Notes under the pieces: model-generated
Database searches by the model: none
Told to the model about the DNA's origin: nothing
Seen by the model: only the letters and a program-made list of their open reading frames with translations
Part shown: piece after piece, positions 6,148 to 10,350 of the stretch
How the letters are laid out: each line of letters opens with the position of its first letter
How positions within the stretch are numbered: position 1 is the stretch's first letter
Translations under genes and position numbers: made by a program
NCBI RefSeq assembly: GCF_004138495.1
Contig: NZ_ML142864.1
Span: 155,159 to 165,508 of the forward strand
Length of the DNA: 10,350 nt
DNA from: Phytoactinopolyspora endophytica
Lineage (GTDB): Bacteria > Actinomycetota > Actinomycetes > Jiangellales > Jiangellaceae
Direction of reading: 5' to 3'

Positions 6148-7755
6148 TCAGGCCTCCTGGGCGCGTGGGTCGCCGGCCTCGATGACGTAGGACGCGTCGG
6201 TCCGGAGCTGAGCATCCGGTTCCGAGACGCGGTCGACGACGCGGAAGTCGGCACTGTATGTCTGGCTGTCCAGGCGGCACGACACATAGCCGCGCCGGTT
6301 GTTGTTGTAGCGCAGGTGCGGGTTCTCCGGCTGCAGCAACGGCCAGAAGCTGGAACGATCACTGCCGTCGCCGCCGGACGAGATCGACGAGCACACCAGC
6401 TCCGTCCCTAGTACCGGCGACGTCTCGTCCTCGAAGTCACGCCGCAGGTCGGCAAGGTAATGGGAGTGGATGTCGCCGGTGAGGACGACGAAGTTCTCCA
6501 CTTCGCGTTCGGTGATGAAGTCGAGCAGCCGGTGGCGCGACGCCCGGTAGCCGTCCCAGCCGTCGGGATAGCCGCCGTCGCGTGGGTCATCCGCGGTCGG
6601 GCCTCCCTCCTCGGCGTCGAGGTTGGCGAAGAAGATCTGCTGTGGGACGACGTTCCACACCGACTCGGACCGGGCGAGGCGATCCTCGAGCCAGCCTGCC
6701 TGGGCGTCGCCGAGAATGGTGGCGTCCGGGTCGAACTCCTCGCCGCAACCGGCGGGAAACTCGTCGCCACACGGCTGGTCGGTGCGGTATTGCCTGGTGT
6801 CCAAGACGCTGAACGATGCCGTGTTTCCGTAGGTGAACCCGCGGTACAGGGGCATGTCCGGTCCGGTGGCTCGCCGGTCCTGCCGGATCGGCATGTTCTC
6901 CCAGTACGCCTTGTAGGCGGCGGAGCGCCGGGCGAGGAAGTTCTCGGTCGTGTCGTTGCCCTGCCCGGGGTCCTGGTTCTCGGGGACGTCGTCGGCATAG
7001 TTGTTGTCGACCTCATGGTCGTCCCATGTCACGATCCACGGCGCGGCGGCGTGCGCCTCCTGAAGGTCCGGATCGGTCCGGTACTGGGCGTAACGTCGCC
7101 GGTAGTCGCCGATCGTCCGGATCTCGTCGCCGACGTGGTCACGTACGTTGCCTCCGGGCGCGACGTAGCCGCCCGGTGCGTACTCGTAGATGTAATCACC
7201 GAGGTGGAAGACGACATCCGGGTTCTCCTCGGCCAGGTGCCGATAGGCGGTGAAGTAGCCGTGCTCGTACTGCGAGCAGGACACGAACGCGAACGCGACG
7301 GCCGGCGCCGTGCCCAGGGCCGGCGCGGTGCGGGTGCGGCCCACTGGAGACGCCTCCGACCCGACGATGAACCGGTACCAGTACCACCGATGCGGCCGCA
7401 GACCCTTGACGTCGACGTGGACGGCGTGACCATCCTCCGTCCTGGCCAGGGCGACCCCCTGGCGGACCGGCTTGCGGAAACTCTCGGACTCCGACACCTG
7501 CCACCTCACCGGCACGTTCCGCCTCGGCATGCCACCGTCCGGCTCCAGCGGCTCCGGTGCGAGACGCGTCCACAGCACGACGCTGTCCGGGAGAGGATCG
7601 CCGGAGGAGACTCCTAGAGTGAACGGGTATTCCAGCCGGCGCGACGCCGCAGCGGTGGTGGTGGCTGAGCTAAGACCCGGAACGAGTGCGGCACCGGTGA
7701 CCGCACCGGCGCCGATCAGCAATTGACGACGGTTCACGAGCAGGCGACGGGTCAT
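6148..7755 (-). CDS. phoD: PhoD-type alkaline phosphatase/phosphodiesterase, Tat-exported
   Basis: This 535-residue secreted enzyme of the PhoD family releases phosphate from phosphomono- and diesters outside the cell; characterised members use iron and calcium. A Tat signal occupies residues 1 to about 37: VNRRQLLIG with Arg9-Arg10, then a hydrophobic stretch to about 32. An N-terminal Fn3-like domain (about 42-145) precedes the metallophosphoesterase core. Core motifs are FVSCSQYEHGYF (about 157-168, Cys160), VFHLGDYIYEY (about 182-192, Asp187), VTWDDHEVDNNY (about 242-253) and VVLTGDIHSHYL (about 423-434). All expected metal-site motifs are present and the length is normal. The ATG at 7755 follows GAAAGGTG (7770-7763) by seven bases and gives a proper Tat N-region. 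Phosphate control by PhoP is common for the family, but only one PHO-box-like unit is visible upstream. It stands alone between a convergent hydrolase gene and the DUF1772 gene. Confidence 0.96.
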   Translation of the reverse strand: MTRRLLVNRRQLLIGAGAVTGAALVPGLSSATTTAAASRRLEYPFTLGVSSGDPLPDSVVLWTRLAPEPLEPDGGMPRRNVPVRWQVSESESFRKPVRQGVALARTEDGHAVHVDVKGLRPHRWYWYRFIVGSEASPVGRTRTAPALGTAPAVAFAFVSCSQYEHGYFTAYRHLAEENPDVVFHLGDYIYEYAPGGYVAPGGNVRDHVGDEIRTIGDYRRRYAQYRTDPDLQEAHAAAPWIVTWDDHEVDNNYADDVPENQDPGQGNDTTENFLARRSAAYKAYWENMPIRQDRRATGPDMPLYRGFTYGNTASFSVLDTRQYRTDQPCGDEFPAGCGEEFDPDATILGDAQAGWLEDRLARSESVWNVVPQQIFFANLDAEEGGPTADDPRDGGYPDGWDGYRASRHRLLDFITEREVENFVVLTGDIHSHYLADLRRDFEDETSPVLGTELVCSSISSGGDGSDRSSFWPLLQPENPHLRYNNNRRGYVSCRLDSQTYSADFRVVDRVSEPDAQLRTDASYVIEAGDPRAQEA

Positions 7756-7802
7756 GATGAGGCACCTTTCGGTTCAGGGTTGCCTCGATCGAACCGGGGC
7801 CG

Positions 7803-7809
7803 GGTGAAC
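7803..7809 (-). promoter_or_regulatory. Single PHO-box-like unit upstream of phoD
   Basis: GTTCACC, the consensus PHO-box unit described in Streptomyces, occurs on the minus strand 47 bases before the phoD ATG. Streptomyces boxes have direct repeats every 11 bp. Here the next similar element, GTTCGAT, is displaced by 15 bp, so this is weak. Confidence 0.2.
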
Positions 7810-7863
7810 GGCGGGACGGCCGGCGGTTGACGCTTCGATGCCTGTTCTATGACGCACAGGTGG

Positions 7864-7896
7864 CGGCCCCGCCATCCGTCGCGGACGGCGGGGCCG
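7864..7896 (-). terminator. Strong GC-rich hairpin terminator after the DUF1772 gene
   Basis: A 10-bp arm (7864-7873, containing GGCCCCGCC) pairs with 7887-7896. After one mismatch the stem continues four more pairs to a three-base loop at 7879-7881. It lies 14 bases past the DUF1772 stop at 7911 and before the phoD promoter region. There is no T-tract, as is usual in high-GC actinobacteria. Confidence 0.8.
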
Positions 7897-7910
7897 GGTT
7901 GGACGTTTCG

Positions 7911-8423
7911 CTAGCTCGAGGTCTTGATGCGGCCGTAGAGGACGAGGGCCCAGGTCAGGAGGCCGAACGCTGTCGTGGCCAGAACGGTACGCACGATGTT
8001 CCAGCCGATCCATCTGGCCTCGTTGAAGCGTTCGCGCACGGCTGCCAGGTCGGCGATCTGGTCGGGATCCCCGGCGGCCTTGATCTCGTCGTTCAGCGGA
8101 ACGTTCACGGCCATGGTGATGATGAAGACGATCAGATACAGAACGGTCGCGACCAGGGCCCAGGGCAGTACTGACCGGCCGTCCTCGCGAAGATGCAGCG
8201 CGGCCGTGAGCGCGGAGAATACTAACGCGCCGACGAAAGCCAGCATGAATACCGGATTGATGATGGCTCTGTCGATCGACTGGAAAGAGCCGACGAACGT
8301 CCGGTCGTCGGTGTTGCGCAATCCGGGCATGATAGACACGGCGAAGATGCCGAAGGCGCCCGCCATGACCCCGGTCGTCAGTGTGGCCGCAATCAGCGAC
8401 ATGACTCTGATCGTGTCGAACAT
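7911..8423 (-). CDS. DUF1772 (anthrone oxygenase-like) integral membrane protein
   Basis: This 170-residue protein has four predicted membrane helices, at about 8-32, 57-77, 86-106 and 140-163. Family-like features are the first helix ending in FAVSIMPGL, the DDRTFVGSFQSID stretch after it (about 39-51), the INPVFM that opens helix two, and NVPLNDEI (about 107-114) after helix three. DUF1772 members are named for fungal anthrone oxygenases, but bacterial members have no established reaction, so no enzyme activity is claimed. The ATG at 8423 follows GGAG (8432-8429) by five bases. It seems to be a single-gene transcript ending in the hairpin at 7864-7896; the next gene upstream is 245 bases away. 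Confidence 0.85.
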   Translation of the reverse strand: MFDTIRVMSLIAATLTTGVMAGAFGIFAVSIMPGLRNTDDRTFVGSFQSIDRAIINPVFMLAFVGALVFSALTAALHLREDGRSVLPWALVATVLYLIVFIITMAVNVPLNDEIKAAGDPDQIADLAAVRERFNEARWIGWNIVRTVLATTAFGLLTWALVLYGRIKTSS

Positions 8424-8668
8424 ATCTTCTCCACAACTCTCGGTCTGACGGCCGGTCGGCAGCTCACCGCGGACCGCGGGGGCCGTGCCGCTCAGACGTT
8501 GCGTAGATATTCAACCGCTCAAGCACTGAGACGATCCATCGCCAAGAAGCTCGACTTCATGTCTGTGCGTCTAGAAACTGCGTCGTGAGCTGCGTCGCCG
8601 CCGCCAGCTTGTTCAAAACCCGGCTGGGTCTTGACGACGGCATATACGAGGGATGGCCAGCGCCGGTC
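8424..8668. other. Intergenic region between the DUF1772 and hypothetical genes
   Basis: No gene or RNA is recognisable in these 245 bases, and no promoter pair with good boxes was found on the minus strand. Two minor motifs are present: CCGCGG-A-CCGCGG at 8467-8479, a 13-bp palindrome, and CCGCTCA repeated at 8488-8494 and 8515-8521. Both may be chance in GC-rich DNA. The DUF1772 promoter should lie here. Confidence 0.4.
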
Positions 8669-9091
8669 CTACTGGTCTCTGGCGTCGATGCGGAGCTTCA
8701 GCAATTCCGCGAGCGGCATGGATTCGCCGTCGCGTGCACCCGCCCCGACGGTGAGCGGTGGATCGGACGGTATCGGACGGACACCGAAGAGGCGGGACGC
8801 CAGGCTGGCCGGCGTATCCAGGATGTAGAAGTCACCGTCGACGCCGACCGCCAGCGAGCCGTTGCGACGCAGATACCATCCGGTGATCCCGGTGCGGTAG
8901 GTGGTGCGCGTTTCCGGGACGCGGGCGCGCAGCGGTCCGGGCGCTATGCCCTTCTCGGTCATCGTGCGCACGAAATTCGCCAGGAGTTCGCGGGCCTGGG
9001 CGGTCTCGGCCGCTTTGCGTCGGTCCAGGGCCGCGGCGTGCACGGCGTAGGCCTCACGGCGCTCCTCACGCCAGCTCGTTTCGCCATCCAT
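8669..9091 (-). CDS. Conserved hypothetical protein, 140 residues
   Basis: I do not recognise a named domain. The N-terminal third (about 5-45) is charged and looks like a long amphipathic helix, rich in Arg, Glu and Ala, with ALDRRKAAETAQARELLANF at about 21-40. The centre is beta-rich: TTYRTGITGWYLRR (about 63-76), then GSLAVGVDGDFYILD (about 78-92), with alternating aromatic and glycine residues. PPLTVGAGARDGESMPLAELL (about 111-131) follows. No signal peptide or membrane helix is seen. The pattern resembles a family of small unnamed actinobacterial proteins, from memory. I start it at the ATG at 9091, where this pattern begins; the frame also allows an ATG at 9163, but the added residues look like non-coding translation. 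No good ribosome binding site was found, so the start is less certain than the gene. It shares direction with both flanking genes, but gaps of 245 and 138 bases suggest a separate transcript. Confidence 0.8.
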   Translation of the reverse strand: MDGETSWREERREAYAVHAAALDRRKAAETAQARELLANFVRTMTEKGIAPGPLRARVPETRTTYRTGITGWYLRRNGSLAVGVDGDFYILDTPASLASRLFGVRPIPSDPPLTVGAGARDGESMPLAELLKLRIDARDQ

Positions 9092-9172
9092 CTCTGACCA
9101 CTCTAATGCCCTCCCACGAGCATGGCGCGGTGAGTGGCCGTTGAATGCGCCTACGCAGGGCATCTCGGCGTG

Positions 9173-9207
9173 CGGTCAGCGCACCATGCACGTGATGCCA
9201 CTGACCG
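9173..9207 (-). terminator. Possible stem-loop after the VOC gene
   Basis: CGGTCAG (9173-9179) and CTGACCG (9201-9207) form a perfect 7-bp inverted repeat with a 21-base loop, 22 bases past the VOC stop. It may terminate the SRPBCC-ArsR-VOC transcript. The stem is short and has no T-tract. Confidence 0.35.
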
Positions 9208-9229
9208 AAACGGAGTGAACTGCCCTGTC

Positions 9230-9616
9230 CTACCAGGCATCCGGTTCCCTCACCATGTGCACGATCCCGGCCGGGTTAAGGAACCAGCCGCCACGGAACC
9301 CCTCCTCCAGGGGCTCAATAGGGTCACACCGAACGACACCGGCCGATGCCAGCCGTCGGGCCGTGCCTTCGAAATCGTCTGTGTAAAGCTCCAGCCACAC
9401 CTCGGCTTGGCTCAGGGTCGCCACCTCGTCGATCCAGAGTCGGTTGCCGGCCAGCTCAAAGCCCACAGCCGGAGCCCTGTCGACGACCGGCCTTAGACCA
9501 ACCACGTCACGGTAGAACGCAACGACAGCATCCACCTGGTGCGGTGGCACCTTCATCGCTATGTCGATACCCCCGCGCATTCCCTCGGCAGGAGCTTCGG
9601 CAATTTCGGCGTCCAA
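9230..9616 (-). CDS. VOC-superfamily (glyoxalase/bleomycin-resistance-like) protein
   Basis: This small cytoplasmic protein of 128 residues has a single glyoxalase-like domain. VDAVVAFYRDVVGLRPV (about 28-44) is the classic first helix of VOC proteins. FELAGNRLWIDE (about 53-64), VWLELYTDDFEGTARRLASAG (about 73-93) and GGWFLNPAGIVHMVRE (about 109-124) complete the fold. Possible metal ligands are His26, Glu76 and His120; whether a metal binds is unknown. I chose a TTG start at 9616 because AGAGGGG lies six to seven bases before it. The alternative ATG at 9580 has a purine-rich GAGGGA directly against it, too close to work well, and would give 116 residues. The frame also extends further upstream into the ArsR gene, which is rejected. 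The gene begins 41 bases after the ArsR stop and probably shares its transcript. Substrate unknown. Confidence 0.85.
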   Translation of the reverse strand: MDAEIAEAPAEGMRGGIDIAMKVPPHQVDAVVAFYRDVVGLRPVVDRAPAVGFELAGNRLWIDEVATLSQAEVWLELYTDDFEGTARRLASAGVVRCDPIEPLEEGFRGGWFLNPAGIVHMVREPDAW

Positions 9617-9622
9617 CTTCGT

Positions 9623-9630
9623 CCCCTCTC
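9623..9630 (-). promoter_or_regulatory. Ribosome binding site that decides the TTG start of the VOC gene
   Basis: GAGAGGGG on the minus strand lies six bases before the TTG at 9616. It is the only well-spaced Shine-Dalgarno sequence in this junction. Confidence 0.6.
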
Positions 9631-9657
9631 TTGTCGGTAAGGAGCATTGCGCGCCCC

Positions 9658-9990
9658 TTACATCGGCCTCCGCTCGGCGGCACGTTTGATGGCGTGGAGT
9701 CGCCGATCCCATGCCGCGGCGAGATCCGCCATCCACCGGGCGGATTCGTCGAGCGGTTCCGGCCGCACCTGGTACAACACCTCTCGCCCCGCGCGTCCGG
9801 AGCTCACTAAGCCGGCGTCCAGGAGCACGTTGAGATGCTTGACGACGGCCTGGCGGGACACCGGTAACCGATCCGCAAGCGCGGTCGCGCTGGCTTGGCC
9901 GGTCTCCGCCAGAGTGTCCAACAGGTGACGCCGGGTCGGGTCCGCCAACGCGACGAGCACCGCCCCGACGTCATCCCGGCCTAGATTCAT
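9658..9990 (-). CDS. ArsR-family winged-helix transcriptional regulator
   Basis: This 110-residue dimeric repressor has its winged helix-turn-helix at about 10-78. ALADPTRRHLLDTLAE (about 15-30) starts the domain; ATALADRLPVSRQAVVKHLNVLLDAGLV (about 35-62) holds the recognition helix; GREVLYQV (about 68-75) is the wing. The metal-binding ELCVCDL motif of arsenic and cadmium sensors is absent, so this is the non-metal subgroup often paired with SRPBCC proteins. Its ATG overlaps the stop of the upstream SRPBCC gene as ATGA, so the two are probably translationally coupled. The VOC gene follows. The effector is unknown. It probably represses the operon it sits in; the promoter lies outside the window. 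Confidence 0.93.
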   Translation of the reverse strand: MNLGRDDVGAVLVALADPTRRHLLDTLAETGQASATALADRLPVSRQAVVKHLNVLLDAGLVSSGRAGREVLYQVRPEPLDESARWMADLAAAWDRRLHAIKRAAERRPM

Positions 9991-10350
9991 GCGGCGACCC
10001 GCTCCGCGCGTCCCTTGATGACGGCCATCTGCTCCGCCCAGCCATCGACGTTGCTGTCGAACGACTTCGTCCGTGTCTCCTCCACGGCATCCAGAGAAGC
10101 GAAGCCCGACTCGATGACACGCAGCACGGTCCCGTCGCCCTGCGGCTGCAGGAAGAACTCGATCAACGTGGAGTTACCGTCGCGGAGATCCTCCCCGGGA
10201 AACGCGCTGGCCCAGCGGAACGAGACGTAACTCTGCGGATCGACCGTCTCGGTGCGGACCGGAAAGCGCCCCCATAGCGGATCCTCGACGACCTCGACGT
10301 CGCCCTCCCGATGGCGTTGCTGGCCTGACCGGTCGTCTTCCCGGCCGATC
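9987..10350 (-). CDS. SRPBCC-domain (AHSA1-like) protein, N-terminus cut by window edge
   Basis: The 120 C-terminal codons of a START/Bet v1-like (SRPBCC) protein are present; the start lies beyond the right edge, with probably 20-40 residues missing. The visible part carries the family run VDPQSYVSFRWASAFPG (about 37-53 of the visible part), GNSTLIEFFLQPQGDGTVLRV (about 58-78) and FDSNVDGWAEQMAVIK (about 97-112), the last being the long C-terminal helix. Such proteins bind hydrophobic ligands or act with an ArsR partner; no reaction can be assigned. Its TGA (9989-9987) overlaps the ArsR start as ATGA. The order SRPBCC first, ArsR second is the reverse of the more usual ArsR-SRPBCC order. It is the first visible gene of the SRPBCC-ArsR-VOC operon. 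Confidence 0.88.
   Translation of the reverse strand, partial: IGREDDRSGQQRHREGDVEVVEDPLWGRFPVRTETVDPQSYVSFRWASAFPGEDLRDGNSTLIEFFLQPQGDGTVLRVIESGFASLDAVEETRTKSFDSNVDGWAEQMAVIKGRAERVAA

Noticed and set aside
6460..7617. Plus-strand frame of 385 codons antisense to phoD
   Set aside because: It mirrors phoD codon structure and is Val/Gly/Arg-rich with no domain. PhoD on the other strand has all catalytic motifs and a Tat signal.
8467..8479. CCGCGG-A-CCGCGG as a hairpin or operator
   Set aside because: The one-base loop cannot form a full stem, and such palindromes are frequent by chance in GC-rich DNA.
8585..9097. Plus-strand frame of 170 codons antisense to the 140-residue hypothetical gene
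   Set aside because: The minus-strand product has ordered secondary-structure patterns and typical composition; this one has low-complexity Arg/Gly/Ala content and no supported start.
1..10350. Mobile element, CRISPR array, tRNA or rRNA, toxin-antitoxin or defence system
   Set aside because: No transposase or integrase motifs, regularly spaced repeats, tRNA-like arms or defence domains were seen in either strand.

Overview
The window looks like a chromosomal stretch of a high-GC Gram-positive actinobacterium. The sequence is GC-rich in every gene, third codon positions are almost all G or C, GTG and TTG starts occur, two regulators look leaderless, and the gene types (cupin-AraC with NmrA, PhoD with a Tat signal, DUF1772, non-metal ArsR with SRPBCC) are typical of soil actinomycetes. 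The genus cannot be fixed from the sequence alone. There is no tRNA, rRNA, insertion sequence, phage gene or CRISPR array.

Layout from left to right. (1) 1-1551, minus strand: a GntP-type gluconate/organic-acid permease that runs off the left edge, with its own promoter and a palindromic site upstream. (2) 1791-2732, minus, and 2924-3790, plus: a divergent pair of a cupin-AraC regulator and an NmrA-like NAD(P)-binding protein. (3) 3954-4523, plus: a redoxin with a CNHC motif, separated from the NmrA gene by a 13-bp inverted repeat. (4) 4597-5178, minus, and 5241-6131, plus: a TetR regulator divergent from an alpha/beta hydrolase, with two near-identical operator copies between them. (5) 6148-7755, minus: a Tat-exported PhoD-type phosphodiesterase/alkaline phosphatase. 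(6) 7911-8423, minus: a four-helix DUF1772 membrane protein with a strong terminator hairpin. (7) 8669-9091, minus: a 140-residue conserved hypothetical protein. (8) 9230-10350, minus: an SRPBCC (AHSA1-like, partial), ArsR, VOC gene series that reads as one operon.

How the parts work together: there are three self-contained regulator-plus-target units (AraC/NmrA, TetR/hydrolase, SRPBCC/ArsR/VOC), each probably answering a small molecule or redox/electrophile cue. They are interspersed with nutrient genes, namely an organic-acid importer and an extracellular phosphatase. This is inference from gene families and layout.

I do not see a clearly new multi-gene system here. The items most worth a second look are the duplicated operator in the TetR/hydrolase gap, the long inverted repeat between the NmrA and redoxin genes, the long hydrophilic loop in the GntP permease, and the unassigned 140-residue protein.
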